A stretch of 64,000 bases of DNA. Source: Pseudomonas sp. PDNC002. Lineage in GTDB: Bacteria > Pseudomonadota > Gammaproteobacteria > Pseudomonadales > Pseudomonadaceae. The notes beneath the pieces are model-generated. The model had not been told where the DNA came from, did no database searches, and worked only from the letters and a program-made list of their open reading frames with translations. Positions 32,445 through 41,714 of this stretch are shown here, piece after piece (position 1 is the first letter of the stretch; every line of letters starts with the position of its first letter). Where the stretch lies: NCBI RefSeq assembly GCF_016919445.1, contig NZ_CP070356.1:2946001-3010000 (forward strand). The letters run 5' to 3'. The position numbers and the translations under genes are program-made.

Positions 32445-33449
32445 ATGTCCATCATCGACCTTCGCAGCGACACCGTGACCCTGCCCACCGCCGGCATGCG
32501 CGAGGCGATGGCGCGGGCCGAACTGGGCGATGACGTCTACGGCGAAGACCCGACAGTGAACCGCCTGGAAGCAACCCTGGCCGAGCGCCTGGGTTTCGCT
32601 GCCGCGCTGTTCGTGCCTACGGGCACCATGAGCAACCTGCTCGGCCTGATGGCCCACTGCGGCCGGGGCGACGAGTACATCGTCGGCCAGCAGGCACATA
32701 CCTATAAATATGAAGGTGGTGGCGCCGCCGTGCTGGGTTCGATCCAGCCGCAGCCCATCGATGGCGAAGCCGATGGTTCGCTGGATCTGGCCAAGGTCGA
32801 GGCAGCGATCAAGCAGGACGATTTCCACTTCGCCCGCACCCGCCTGCTGGCGCTGGAAAACACCATGCAGGGCAAGGTCCTGCCGCTGACCTACCTGGCG
32901 GCTGCACGCGAGATGACCCGCCGTCGTGGCCTGGCGCTGCACCTGGATGGGGCGCGCCTGTACAACGCGGCGGTGAAGCTGGGTGTGGACGCCCGCGAGA
33001 TCACCCGCCACTTCGATTCCGTTTCGGTCTGCCTTTCCAAGGGCCTTGGTGCGCCGGTGGGTTCGGTGCTCTGTGGCGATGCTGAGCTGATCGGCCGGGC
33101 GCGCCGCCTGCGCAAGATGGTCGGCGGTGGCATGCGCCAGGCCGGCGGCCTGGCAGCGGCTGCACTGTATGCGCTGGATCATCAGGTCGAGCGCCTGGCC
33201 GAGGACCACGCCAACGCCGAAGCGCTGGGACGTGGCCTCGCGGAACTGGGCTACAGCATCGAGCCGGTACAGACCAACATGGTCTATGTCGGTATCGGCG
33301 AGCAGGCCGGCGCTTTGGGCGAGCATTTGGCCGAGCGCGGCATCCGCGTCAGCCCGGCGGCGCGCCTGCGCCTGGTCACTCATCTCGACGTGAAAAGCGC
33401 GGCCATTCCTCGAATCGTCGAAGCATTCGCCGCCTTTCGTCGTTCCTGA
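32445..33449 (+). CDS. ltaE: Low-specificity L-threonine aldolase
   Basis: The 334-residue PLP enzyme (E. coli LtaE has 333) cleaves L-threonine and L-allo-threonine to glycine and acetaldehyde. Signatures are DLRSDTVTLPT, GDDVYGEDPTVN, YIVGQQAHTY, the PLP Lys199 in SVCLSKGLGAPVGS and MVGGGMRQAGGLAA. The ATG at 32445 follows GAGGAG. It occupies the PA0902 position between aruE and alaS. Confidence 0.9.
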   Translation: MSIIDLRSDTVTLPTAGMREAMARAELGDDVYGEDPTVNRLEATLAERLGFAAALFVPTGTMSNLLGLMAHCGRGDEYIVGQQAHTYKYEGGGAAVLGSIQPQPIDGEADGSLDLAKVEAAIKQDDFHFARTRLLALENTMQGKVLPLTYLAAAREMTRRRGLALHLDGARLYNAAVKLGVDAREITRHFDSVSVCLSKGLGAPVGSVLCGDAELIGRARRLRKMVGGGMRQAGGLAAAALYALDHQVERLAEDHANAEALGRGLAELGYSIEPVQTNMVYVGIGEQAGALGEHLAERGIRVSPAARLRLVTHLDVKSAAIPRIVEAFAAFRRS

Positions 33450-33458
33450 CAGAAATTA

Positions 33459-33521
33459 TTGCGCGATAGGCGTTAACTATCGCGCAAAGACACTACAACC
33501 TTGATGCGGGGCCGATATAAT
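33459..33521 (+). promoter_or_regulatory. Palindrome and -10 element upstream of alaS
   Basis: 33459-33487 is a perfect 11-bp inverted repeat (TTGCGCGATAG, 7 bases, CTATCGCGCAA). It has no T-run, so it is either a weak terminator of ltaE or an operator. A consensus TATAAT lies at 33516-33521, 50 bases before alaS; no good -35 hexamer is seen. Confidence 0.5.
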
Positions 33522-33570
33522 GCGGCCCTTTGCCGGCGATTCGTGGCCGCATTTTTCCGTGGAAGAACCT

Positions 33571-36195
33571 ATGAAAAGCGCTGAAATCCGTGAAGCCTTC
33601 CTCCGCTTCTTCGAAGAGAAGGGGCACACCCGCGTAGCGTCCAGTTCGCTGATCCCCGCGAACGACCCGACCCTGCTGTTCACCAACGCAGGCATGAACC
33701 AGTTCAAGGACTGCTTCCTGGGTCTGGAAAAGCGCGCCTACACCCGCGCCACCACCAGCCAGAAGTGCGTGCGTGCCGGCGGCAAGCACAATGACCTGGA
33801 AAACGTCGGTTACACCGCGCGCCACCACACCTTCTTCGAAATGCTGGGCAACTTCAGCTTCGGCGACTATTTCAAGCGCGACGCCATCACCTACGCCTGG
33901 GAATTCCTCACCTCGGACAAGTGGCTGAACCTGCCCAAGGACAAGCTCTGGGTCACCGTCTACGCCACCGATGACGAGGCCTACGACATCTGGACCAAGG
34001 AAGTCGGCATTCCGGCCGAGCGCATGGTCCGTATCGGCGACAACAAGGGCGCGCCGTACGCCTCCGACAACTTCTGGGCGATGGGCGACACCGGTCCGTG
34101 CGGCCCGTGCACCGAGATCTTCTTCGACCACGGCGCCGACATCTGGGGCGGCCCGCCAGGCTCGCCGGAAGAAGACGGCGACCGCTACATCGAGATCTGG
34201 AACAACGTCTTCATGCAGTTCAACCGCACCGCGGACGGCGTCATGCACGCGCTGCCGGCGCCGAGCGTGGACACCGGCATGGGTCTTGAGCGCATCAGCG
34301 CCGTGCTGCAGCACGTCCACTCGAACTACGAGATCGACCTGTTCCAGAGCCTGCTGAAGGCTTCCGCAGAAGCCATTGGCTGCGCCAACGACAACGCGCC
34401 GTCGCTGAAAGTCGTGGCCGACCACATCCGTTCGTGCGGCTTCCTGATCGCCGACGGCGTGCTGCCTTCCAACGAAGGCCGCGGCTACGTGCTGCGCCGC
34501 ATCATCCGTCGCGCCTGCCGCCACGGTAACAAGCTGGGCGCCAAGGGTACCTTCTTCCACAAGATCGTGGCCGCGCTGGTCGGCGAGATGGGCGAAGCCT
34601 TCCCCGAGCTCAAGCAGCAGCAGGCGCACATCGAGCGTGTGCTGAAGACCGAGGAAGAGCAGTTCGCCAAGACCCTGGAGCAGGGCCTGAAGATCCTCGA
34701 GCAGGACCTGTCCGAGCTCAAGGGCAGCGTCATCCCCGGCAACGTGGTGTTCAAGCTGTACGACACCTACGGCTTCCCGGTGGACCTGACCAACGACATC
34801 GCCCGCGAGCGCAGCCTGACCCTCGACGAGGAAGGCTTCGAGCGCGAGATGGAGGCCCAGCGCGAGCGCGCCCGCTCCGCCAGCGCCTTCGGCATGGATT
34901 ACAACAGCCTGGTGAAAGTGGATGGCGACACCCGCTTCCTCGGCTACCAGGGCGTTTCCGGCGCTGGCCAGATCATCGCGCTGTTCAAGGATGGCAAGGC
35001 CGTCGAGCAACTGAACGAAGGCGAGGAGGGCGTCGTCGTCCTCGACCAGACCCCGTTCTACGCCGAGTCCGGCGGTCAGGTCGGTGATAGCGGCTACCTG
35101 CAGGGTGCCGGCGTGCGCTTCGACGTGCGCGACACCACCAAGGCCGGCGGTGCGCACCTGCACCACGGTGTGGTTGCCCAGGGCAGCCTGAGCGTGGGCG
35201 CGGCTGTCAAAGCCGAAGTCGACGCCTCCGTGCGCCAGGCCACTGCGCTGAACCACTCCGCTACCCACCTGCTGCACGCCGCGCTGCGCCAGGTGCTGGG
35301 CGATCACGTCCAGCAGAAAGGCTCGCTGGTCGACAGTCAGCGCCTGCGCTTCGACTTCAGCCACTTCGAGGCGATCAAGCCCGAGCAGCTGAAGCAGCTG
35401 GAGGACATCGTCAACACTGAGATCCGCAAGAACTCCGAGGTCGAGACCGAAGAGACCGACATCGAATCCGCCAAGAACAAGGGCGCCATGGCGCTGTTCG
35501 GCGAGAAGTACGGTGATCAGGTGCGCGTGCTGAGCATGGGCGGCAGCTTCTCCGTCGAACTTTGCGGCGGCACGCACGTGTCCCGTACCGGCGACATCGG
35601 CCTGTTCAAGATCACCAGCGAAGGCGGTGTGGCCTCCGGCGTGCGCCGTATCGAAGCGGTCACCGGCGCCGCTGCGCTGGCTTACCTCAATGGTGCCGAA
35701 GAGCAGCTCAAGGAAGCGGCCGGCCTGGTCAAGGGCAGCCGTGACAACCTGCTGGACAAGCTGTCCGGCCTGATCGAGCGCAACCGTCAGCTGGAAAAAG
35801 AGCTGGAACAGCTCAAGGCCAAGGCCGCCAGCGCAGCCGGCGACGACCTGGCGGGTTCCGCCGTGGACGTCGGCGGCGTGAAGGTGCTGTCCTCGCGTCT
35901 CGACGGCCTCGATGGCAAGGCGCTGCTGGCGCTGGTCGACCAACTGAAGAACAAGCTGGGCAGCGGCGTGATCCTGCTGGGCGGCGTGTTCGAAGAGAAG
36001 GTCGTGCTGGTCGCCGGTGTGACCCAGGATCTGACCGGCAAGCTCAAGGCCGGTGATCTGATGAAGCAGGCCGCTGCAGCCGTGGGTGGGAAGGGCGGTG
36101 GTCGCCCGGACATGGCTCAGGGCGGTGGCGTGGATGCCGGCAAGCTGGACGAAGCTCTGGCACTGGCAGTGAAATTTGTCGAACAGGGCCTCTAA
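33571..36195 (+). CDS. alaS: Alanyl-tRNA synthetase
   Basis: The protein has 874 residues (E. coli 876). The aminoacylation core contains [42 protein letters not shown] and [10 protein letters not shown]. The editing domain has the zinc motif HSATH (His562, His566) with Cys665 and His669 in CGGTH. A C-Ala domain ends the protein ([12 protein letters not shown]). It charges tRNA(Ala) and hydrolyses mischarged Ser/Gly. It heads alaS-lysC-rsmA, the same order as in P. aeruginosa. Confidence 0.98.
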   Translation: MKSAEIREAFLRFFEEKGHTRVASSSLIPANDPTLLFTNAGMNQFKDCFLGLEKRAYTRATTSQKCVRAGGKHNDLENVGYTARHHTFFEMLGNFSFGDYFKRDAITYAWEFLTSDKWLNLPKDKLWVTVYATDDEAYDIWTKEVGIPAERMVRIGDNKGAPYASDNFWAMGDTGPCGPCTEIFFDHGADIWGGPPGSPEEDGDRYIEIWNNVFMQFNRTADGVMHALPAPSVDTGMGLERISAVLQHVHSNYEIDLFQSLLKASAEAIGCANDNAPSLKVVADHIRSCGFLIADGVLPSNEGRGYVLRRIIRRACRHGNKLGAKGTFFHKIVAALVGEMGEAFPELKQQQAHIERVLKTEEEQFAKTLEQGLKILEQDLSELKGSVIPGNVVFKLYDTYGFPVDLTNDIARERSLTLDEEGFEREMEAQRERARSASAFGMDYNSLVKVDGDTRFLGYQGVSGAGQIIALFKDGKAVEQLNEGEEGVVVLDQTPFYAESGGQVGDSGYLQGAGVRFDVRDTTKAGGAHLHHGVVAQGSLSVGAAVKAEVDASVRQATALNHSATHLLHAALRQVLGDHVQQKGSLVDSQRLRFDFSHFEAIKPEQLKQLEDIVNTEIRKNSEVETEETDIESAKNKGAMALFGEKYGDQVRVLSMGGSFSVELCGGTHVSRTGDIGLFKITSEGGVASGVRRIEAVTGAAALAYLNGAEEQLKEAAGLVKGSRDNLLDKLSGLIERNRQLEKELEQLKAKAASAAGDDLAGSAVDVGGVKVLSSRLDGLDGKALLALVDQLKNKLGSGVILLGGVFEEKVVLVAGVTQDLTGKLKAGDLMKQAAAAVGGKGGGRPDMAQGGGVDAGKLDEALALAVKFVEQGL

Positions 36196-36296
36196 AGGCC
36201 CTGAAATACGGGGCCCGCAGCGCGTCCGGCGGGCCTTGGCAGCATGCGGTGATGCATGTTTAATGGGCGCCCTTCAGGAATCAGGCGGCTTTTGAA

Positions 36297-37532
36297 ATGG
36301 CTTTGATCGTACAGAAGTTTGGAGGGACCTCCGTCGGCACCGTCGAGAGAATCGAGCAGGTAGCCGAGAAGGTGAAGAAATTCCGTGAAGCAGGCGACGA
36401 CATCGTCGTAGTGGTGTCCGCCATGAGCGGCGAGACCAACCGCCTGATTGGTCTGGCCAAACAGATCATGGACCAGCCGATCCCGCGTGAGCTGGACGTC
36501 ATGGTCTCCACCGGCGAGCAGGTGACCATCGCCCTGCTGAGCATGGCGCTGATGAAGCGCGGCGTGCCGGCGGTGTCCTACACCGGTAACCAGGTCCGTA
36601 TCCTGACCGACAGTTCCCACACCAAGGCGCGTATCCTGAGCATCGACGATGCGAACATTCGCGCAGATCTGAAGGCTGGCCGCGTAGTCGTGGTCGCCGG
36701 CTTCCAGGGTGTGGATGAGCACGGCAATATCACCACCCTCGGCCGTGGCGGCTCCGACACCACCGGCGTGGCCCTGGCGGCGGCGCTGAAAGCTGACGAG
36801 TGCCAGATCTACACCGACGTCGATGGCGTCTACACCACCGACCCGCGCGTCGTGCCGCAGGCGCGCCGCCTGGACAAGATCACCTTCGAAGAGATGCTGG
36901 AAATGGCCAGCCTCGGTTCCAAGGTGCTGCAGATCCGTTCGGTGGAATTCGCCGGCAAGTACAACGTCCCGCTGCGCGTGCTGCACAGCTTCCAGGAGGG
37001 TCCGGGCACCCTCATTACCCTTGATGAAGAGGAATCCATGGAACAGCCGATCATCTCCGGCATCGCCTTCAACCGCGACGAAGCCAAGCTGACCATCCGT
37101 GGCGTACCGGATACCCCCGGCGTTGCTTTCAAGATTCTCGGCCCGATCAGTGCCGCCAATGTAGAAGTCGACATGATCGTGCAGAACGTCTCGCACGATA
37201 ACACCACCGACTTCACCTTCACCGTGCACCGCAACGACTACCAGGCCGCCCTGGAAATCCTCAAGCAGACCGCCACCAGCATCGGTGCGCGCGAAGCCAC
37301 CGGCGACACCAACATCGCCAAGGTTTCCATCGTCGGCGTCGGCATGCGCTCCCATGCCGGTGTCGCCAGCCGCATGTTCGAAGCCCTGGCCAAGGAGACC
37401 ATCAATATCCAGATGATCTCCACCTCGGAAATCAAGGTTTCTGTGGTCATCGAAGAGAAGTACCTCGAGCTGGCGGTCCGTGCTCTGCACACCGCATTTG
37501 AACTCGACGCCCCCGCCCGACAGGGCGAGTAA
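36297..37532 (+). CDS. lysC: Aspartate kinase
   Basis: The 411-residue enzyme phosphorylates aspartate for lysine, threonine and methionine synthesis. The kinase domain contains VQKFGGTSVG, VVSAMSGETNRL and TLGRGGSDTTGVAL; two ACT domains (from about residue 265) give allosteric control. A well-placed internal ATG at 37038 with AGAGGA upstream could yield a separate ACT-only beta subunit, as in other class II aspartokinases. It lies about 100 bases after alaS; hairpins without T-runs lie in the gap (36184-36203 and 36212-36235). Confidence 0.97.
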   Translation: MALIVQKFGGTSVGTVERIEQVAEKVKKFREAGDDIVVVVSAMSGETNRLIGLAKQIMDQPIPRELDVMVSTGEQVTIALLSMALMKRGVPAVSYTGNQVRILTDSSHTKARILSIDDANIRADLKAGRVVVVAGFQGVDEHGNITTLGRGGSDTTGVALAAALKADECQIYTDVDGVYTTDPRVVPQARRLDKITFEEMLEMASLGSKVLQIRSVEFAGKYNVPLRVLHSFQEGPGTLITLDEEESMEQPIISGIAFNRDEAKLTIRGVPDTPGVAFKILGPISAANVEVDMIVQNVSHDNTTDFTFTVHRNDYQAALEILKQTATSIGAREATGDTNIAKVSIVGVGMRSHAGVASRMFEALAKETINIQMISTSEIKVSVVIEEKYLELAVRALHTAFELDAPARQGE

Positions 37533-37546
37533 GGGGAGAAACTTCG

Positions 37547-37572
37547 AAAGGCGCGGCTAACCCGCGCCTTTT
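37547..37572 (+). terminator. Intrinsic terminator of lysC
   Basis: AAAGGCGCGG / CCGCGCCTTT stem, 5-base loop, T-run. Confidence 0.9.
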
Positions 37573-37718
37573 GTCGTTTTTGACTGTCAGTCAGGAACTT
37601 TCTTTCCGACAGGACTGGTCAATACTTGGGTGAAGGATTCGAGCACTTGATCTACACGAATCTGCCACCATTTCTTTTTTTGCAGACTGCTTATCCCGTA
37701 ACACGTAAGGAGAAAGGA

Positions 37719-37904
37719 ATGCTGATTCTGACTCGCCGGGTCGGAGAGACCCTGATGGTCGGTGATGACGTCACCGTGACTGTGCTGGGCGTCAAAGGAA
37801 ATCAGGTGCGTATCGGTGTGAATGCGCCGAAGGAAGTTGCTGTGCACCGTGAGGAAATTTACCAGCGCATCCAGAAAGAGAAAGACCAAGAACCAAACCA
37901 TTAA
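37719..37904 (+). CDS. rsmA: Carbon storage/secondary metabolite regulator, CsrA-family RNA-binding protein
   Basis: The 61-residue protein reads [15 protein letters not shown]... and appears identical to P. aeruginosa RsmA as I remember it. It binds GGA motifs in mRNA leaders and represses translation; Leu4 and Arg44 of the RNA-binding face are present. A strong AAGGAG lies 6 bases before the ATG at 37719. It is separated from lysC by a terminator, so it has its own promoter; a GAACTT element at 37595 may be the -35 of an AlgU (sigma-22) promoter. No terminator is seen before the tRNA(Ser) gene. Confidence 0.97.
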   Translation: MLILTRRVGETLMVGDDVTVTVLGVKGNQVRIGVNAPKEVAVHREEIYQRIQKEKDQEPNH

Positions 37905-37964
37905 TTTTTCTAAATTTTTTCTTTGCAAACGGGGAAAACATGGTTATCATGCGCCCCGTGTTGC

Positions 37965-38057
<93 letters not shown>

Positions 38058-38164
38058 GCATCTCCTGGTGCGATGAGCTGTCCGGTTACGTAAGTGGCTG
38101 AAATGATTGAAAAATCGTGTTGACAGGTCAGAAGTTTAGCACTAGAATTTGCGCCCTCATCAGC

Positions 38165-38241
38165 GCACTCATAGCTCAGCTGGATAGAGTACTCGGCTAC
38201 GAACCGAGCGGTCGGAGGTTCGAATCCTCCTGAGTGCGCCA
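38165..38241 (+). tRNA. tRNA-Arg (anticodon ACG), copy 1
   Basis: 77 bases: acceptor GCACTCA pairs with TGAGTGC, anticodon loop CTACGAA, encoded CCA. The ACG anticodon is expected to be edited to ICG by TadA. Confidence 0.97.
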
Positions 38242-38340
38242 TATACGAAGCAACGCGAAAGCGGGGTTTCAGTGGCAAAGAAGGCGAAGCCTGAACTTGC
38301 TGCAGCCAGTTGGTGAATCTGGTTAAACTTTACCGACGAC

Positions 38341-38417
38341 GCACTCATAGCTCAGCTGGATAGAGTACTCGGCTACGAACCGAGCGGTCGGAGGTTCGAA
38401 TCCTCCTGAGTGCGCCA
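38341..38417 (+). tRNA. tRNA-Arg (anticodon ACG), copy 2
   Basis: Identical in all 77 bases to copy 1, which starts 176 bases upstream. Probably part of one transcript with it, ended by the terminator at 38423. Confidence 0.97.
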
Positions 38418-38422
38418 TATAC

Positions 38423-38454
38423 AAAAGGGCCTGCAGAAATGCAGGCCCTTTTTC
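38423..38454 (+). terminator. Terminator of the tRNA operon
   Basis: AAAAGGGCCTGC / GCAGGCCCTTTT stem with a 6-base loop and a T-run just after the second tRNA-Arg. Confidence 0.93.
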
Positions 38455-38491
38455 TTTGCGCGGAAGAAAGTTATTTCCACTCGAAGTGCTG

Positions 38492-39004
38492 TCAGCGCTT
38501 TGTCTTTCCCGCCACGCAACCGTCCTCGTCGAATGTGACGCTGCGTGCCCCGTGCTTCTTGTCCGCCAGGTAGTGGTAGCGCAGCGTTTCGTTGTTCTGG
38601 CTGATCGTGTCCGGTCGCCCCAGGGCGCTCTCGACGTCCGCGCGCGTCATCCCCGTCCGGATTCTCCCTTCGATGATCGCCTTGCGCCGGTCCGCGCCGG
38701 TAACGCGATTGCCGCATCCGTTCTGTTGCTCGCCGACAACCACAAGCGTATCGGTCTGGGTGGTGGCTTCCTGTGCGCGTGCATTCCTGTGGGACGCAGA
38801 GGCTGGCGCGGTAGCCATGGGGACGGGCTTGCCGCTGCCGGGCGTGGGATTGCTCGGCGCTGTCACCTCCTGCTGTTCATCGACGGGGCAGCCATGCTGG
38901 CTAAACAGCACGCTGCCGTCAGCGGCGGTGCAGCGGAACACCGTGGCACCTTCGCTGGTCGGTACTAAGGTCATGAGTGAGGACAGCAGAATGGGCAGGC
39001 GCAT
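38492..39004 (-). CDS. Secreted DUF4124-domain protein with BamE/OmlA-like C-terminal segment
   Basis: The protein has 170 residues. It has a short signal peptide (MRLPILLSSLMTLVPTSEG), a DUF4124 motif (ATVFRCTAADGSVLFSQHGCP), a Pro/Ala-rich linker, and a C-terminal segment IRTGMTRADVESALGRPD...YHYLADKKHGARSVTFDEDGCV that resembles the SmpA/OmlA (BamE) fold. GGAGGAA precedes the ATG. It occupies the place where PAO1 has the alpR-alpABCDE region, between the tRNAs and mgtE. Function unknown. Confidence 0.72.
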   Translation of the reverse strand: MRLPILLSSLMTLVPTSEGATVFRCTAADGSVLFSQHGCPVDEQQEVTAPSNPTPGSGKPVPMATAPASASHRNARAQEATTQTDTLVVVGEQQNGCGNRVTGADRRKAIIEGRIRTGMTRADVESALGRPDTISQNNETLRYHYLADKKHGARSVTFDEDGCVAGKTKR

Positions 39005-39326
39005 GGTTTCCTCCGTGATTACGAGCCTGCCAAGAGCCTAGGAGTGGAGTTTGTCAGTCGGAGCCGGGTGTCCTGTGGGAGCTTTCGGGCGTCAGACCGG
39101 GCAGTGATTCGGCAGTGAACTTTCGGCCGCAAGCGATTGTTCTGGCCGCCATTTTGTAACGCCTAATACACCCCGGAGTGTTATCATTTCCCGCATCTGC
39201 CCTCGATGGGCGCATGGGACACCACCATGGACTTACCCAGTAGTTATTCAGAACCCCGATTGCGTACACACGACCTGATGTATTGATCCCCTCTGGCCCG
39301 TTCTGCCACTGGGGGTGGAGCGTGCT
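39005..39326. other. Intergenic region upstream of mgtE
   Basis: 322 bases between divergent genes. CCCC at 39289 and GGGGG at 39311, just before the mgtE ribosome-binding site, could pair and mask it; this is weak. No gene, no M-box-like magnesium riboswitch architecture was recognised. Confidence 0.4.
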
Positions 39327-40769
39327 ATGACCGAAGTAGAAGCCAAGAAGCCGCAGGAAAGCCTGCAGGACCGCCTCAACCAGGTGGTCGACCTGCTGCA
39401 CAAGCACAAGCTGGTGGAAGACCTGACGCACCGTCAGGAAGGCCAGCATCATGATCGCGTCGAAAACCTGGTTCATCGCCAGAATCTTGCGGAGCTTCAA
39501 CGCAAGCTGGACGAGTTGCACCCGGCTGACATCGCCCACATCCTCGAGTCCCTTCCGCTGGATGACCGCCTGACGGTCTGGCAGCTGGTCAAGGCCGAGC
39601 GCGACGGCGATATCCTCCTCGAAGTCTCGGATTCCGTGCGGGAAACCCTGATCGCCGACATGGACGATCACGAGATTCTCGCCGCCGCCCGGGACATGGA
39701 CGCCGACGAACTCGCCGACCTCGCACCGGAGCTGCCGCGCGACGTCGTCCACGAGTTGATGGAAACCCTCGATGCGCAGCAGCGCGAGCGCGTGCGCTCG
39801 GCGTTGTCCTACGAGGAGGACCAGGTGGGCGCGCTGATGGACTTCGAGATGGTCACCATCCGCGACGACGTCAGCCTGGAGGTAGTGCTGCGCTACCTGC
39901 GCCGCCTGAAAGAACTGCCCGGCCACACCGACAAGCTCTTCGTGGTCGACTACGACGGCGTGCTCAAGGGTGTGCTGCCGATCAAGCGCCTGTTGGTTAA
40001 CGATCCGGAGAAGGACGTGGCGGAAGTCATGGCCACCGACCCGGTGACCTTCAGTCCTGACGAAGACGGCTACGATGCCGCCCAGGCATTCGAGCGTTAT
40101 GACCTGATTTCCGCCCCGGTGGTGGACAAGAACGGCAAGCTGATCGGTCGTCTGACCATCGACGAAATGGTCGACCTGATCCGTGAGGAAAGCGAAAGCG
40201 AAGTCCTGAACATGGCGGGTCTGCGCGAGGAGGAAGATATCTTCGCCTCGGTCTGGAAATCGGTGCGCAACCGCTGGGCCTGGCTGGCCACCAACCTCAT
40301 CACCGCGTTCATCGCCTCGCGGGTGATCGGCCTGTTCGAAGGCTCGATCGAGAAGCTGGTGGCGCTGGCAGCGCTGATGCCCATCGTTGCCGGCATCGGC
40401 GGCAACTCCGGCAATCAGACCATTACCATGATCGTGCGCGCCATGGCGCTGGACCAGATCCAGACCAACAGCGCCAACCGCCTGCTGCGCAAGGAACTCG
40501 GCGTGGCCCTGGTGAACGGCCTGGTATGGGGCGGGGTGATCGGCCTGGTAGCCTTCTATCTGTATGGCAACTGGGAGCTGGGCGCGGTGATGACCGGCGC
40601 GATGACGCTGAACCTGCTGCTCGCCGCCCTGATGGGCGTACTGATCCCGATGACGCTGCTGCGTCTGGGGCGCGACCCGGCCATGGGTTCCAGCGTGATG
40701 ATCACCGCCATGACCGACAGCGGTGGTTTCTTCATCTTCCTCGGGTTGGCCACGCTGTTCCTGATGTAG
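39327..40769 (+). CDS. mgtE: MgtE-type magnesium transporter
   Basis: The 480-residue protein has an N-terminal MgtE_N superhelical domain (LHPADIAHILESLPLDDRLTVWQLV), two CBS domains (about residues 150-275) and a C-terminal five-helix channel domain with the Mg-selectivity segment PIVAGIGGNSGNQT and TAMTDSGGFF. The cytoplasmic domains close the pore when Mg is plentiful. The ATG at 39327 is chosen over a GTG four codons upstream because GGGGTGGAG lies 6 bases before it. In P. aeruginosa MgtE (PA0913) also affects type III secretion. Confidence 0.95.
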   Translation: MTEVEAKKPQESLQDRLNQVVDLLHKHKLVEDLTHRQEGQHHDRVENLVHRQNLAELQRKLDELHPADIAHILESLPLDDRLTVWQLVKAERDGDILLEVSDSVRETLIADMDDHEILAAARDMDADELADLAPELPRDVVHELMETLDAQQRERVRSALSYEEDQVGALMDFEMVTIRDDVSLEVVLRYLRRLKELPGHTDKLFVVDYDGVLKGVLPIKRLLVNDPEKDVAEVMATDPVTFSPDEDGYDAAQAFERYDLISAPVVDKNGKLIGRLTIDEMVDLIREESESEVLNMAGLREEEDIFASVWKSVRNRWAWLATNLITAFIASRVIGLFEGSIEKLVALAALMPIVAGIGGNSGNQTITMIVRAMALDQIQTNSANRLLRKELGVALVNGLVWGGVIGLVAFYLYGNWELGAVMTGAMTLNLLLAALMGVLIPMTLLRLGRDPAMGSSVMITAMTDSGGFFIFLGLATLFLM

Positions 40770-40786
40770 CCAGCGCCAGCGAAAGG

Positions 40787-40809
40787 GCCGCCCGCGAGGC
40801 GGCTTTTTT
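40787..40809 (+). terminator. Intrinsic terminator of mgtE
   Basis: GCCGCC / GGCGGC stem, 5-base loop, six Ts. Confidence 0.85.
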
Positions 40810-40846
40810 GTGCCCGTCATGCTGTCGGAGGGAAATCGCGGGCATG

Positions 40847-40869
40847 AAAAAGCCGGCTCAGGGCCGGCT
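40847..40869 (-). terminator. Intrinsic terminator of amrZ
   Basis: AGCCGGC / GCCGGCT stem with a 5-base loop. On the minus strand it is followed by a U-run and lies about 23 bases past the amrZ stop. Confidence 0.88.
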
Positions 40870-40891
40870 GTTTTCGGTGTGTCCGAACGAC

Positions 40892-41224
40892 TCAGGCGTC
40901 GTTCTGCGCCATCTCGGCGTCGTGCGCGATCAGGGCGATCAGGGCGTTCTGCTGGCGGTGGGTCAGCTGGCGGAAGCGCTGCAGCAGTTCGCGTTCGTGC
41001 AGGCTGAGCTCCGGGCTGTCCAGGCGGATGCCCAGGTTGTCCTGCAGGGCGCCTTCCTGAAGCAGGCTCTGCTCGAGGCGCGCGATGATCTCGGAGTTCA
41101 TGCTGCGATGGTGGCTGCGAGCGACGTCGGCGATACGCTCACGCATGCCTTCGGGCAGACGTACGACGAACTTGTCAGCAGTGCGGCTGGAGTAGGTGGG
41201 GGTTGCCTGTTTCAATGGGCGCAT
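40892..41224 (-). CDS. amrZ: Ribbon-helix-helix (Arc-type) regulator AmrZ
   Basis: The 110-residue protein reads almost like P. aeruginosa Amr[21 protein letters not shown], then [32 protein letters not shown] as the beta-strand/helix-helix DNA-binding unit, and a C-terminal tetramerisation part. AmrZ controls alginate, motility and biofilm polysaccharide genes, including cyclic-di-GMP enzymes. Here it sits between mgtE and a lone phnN; in PAO1 it adjoins the complete phn (C-P lyase) operon. Confidence 0.94.
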   Translation of the reverse strand: MRPLKQATPTYSSRTADKFVVRLPEGMRERIADVARSHHRSMNSEIIARLEQSLLQEGALQDNLGIRLDSPELSLHERELLQRFRQLTHRQQNALIALIAHDAEMAQNDA

Positions 41225-41714
41225 ACATTAAACCTGTAAGTCAGGGAGGCCGATGCCATGGGTCAGCGTTGGTTCAGGCCCTTTGACAGCGATTTCCAAT
41301 GGCCGTTCAGCGCGTCGTCAAAGCTTTTGAAGAAAAATCCAATAAGTTGACGTCAAACCTTCGGCATATTGTGTCGTGGGTAGCGGCGAAATGCCAGCAC
41401 CAATCGTCCGAAATGAGACCGTCTAGGCAGACCTTCCTTTGGTATGGAACTGCTGGCGATGTGCCGGATGTTGTGAGCGTAGACGATTTGCACACGGCTT
41501 CGGCGGGCCGGGGATGCCGTTGGGCGGCTCGAGTCGCCGGGTCATCACGGAGGTCGCGAATGATGGCACAGCAACTGACCACACGGCAGGGTAGACAGCC
41601 TCTGCTTCGTAGGATTCCACCGTTTATCGCTGATATCCCACATTCCGCAGCGTATTATCCTCCTGGCGGATCAGAACAGATGTAATGCCGAGCCGCCGGC
41701 GTTCCGAGAGTTTT
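41225..41714. other. Intergenic region between amrZ and phnN
   Basis: 490 bases holding the divergent promoters of amrZ and phnN. An open frame at 41299-41685 has no plausible codon use or known motif and was rejected. Composition is more AT-rich next to amrZ, as expected for its promoter. If the phn operon was once here, this is where it was lost. Confidence 0.45.

Noticed and set aside
38165-38417. Genomic-island attachment sites at the twin tRNA-Arg genes
   Set aside because: Both copies are complete tRNA genes in one operon; no integrase gene or partial tRNA repeat lies nearby.
39005-39326. Magnesium riboswitch (M-box or mgtA-like leader) before mgtE
   Set aside because: No multi-helix architecture or conserved motif could be recognised; only a weak CCCC/GGGG pairing near the ribosome-binding site.
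41225-41400. AlgU promoter or AmrZ autoregulatory site upstream of amrZ
   Set aside because: CAACTT and TGGCCATTGG-like stretches were seen on the minus strand, but neither matches the remembered consensus closely enough.
41299-41685. Open frame between amrZ and phnN
   Set aside because: No ribosome-binding site, no domain, and composition typical of promoter DNA; kept as intergenic.
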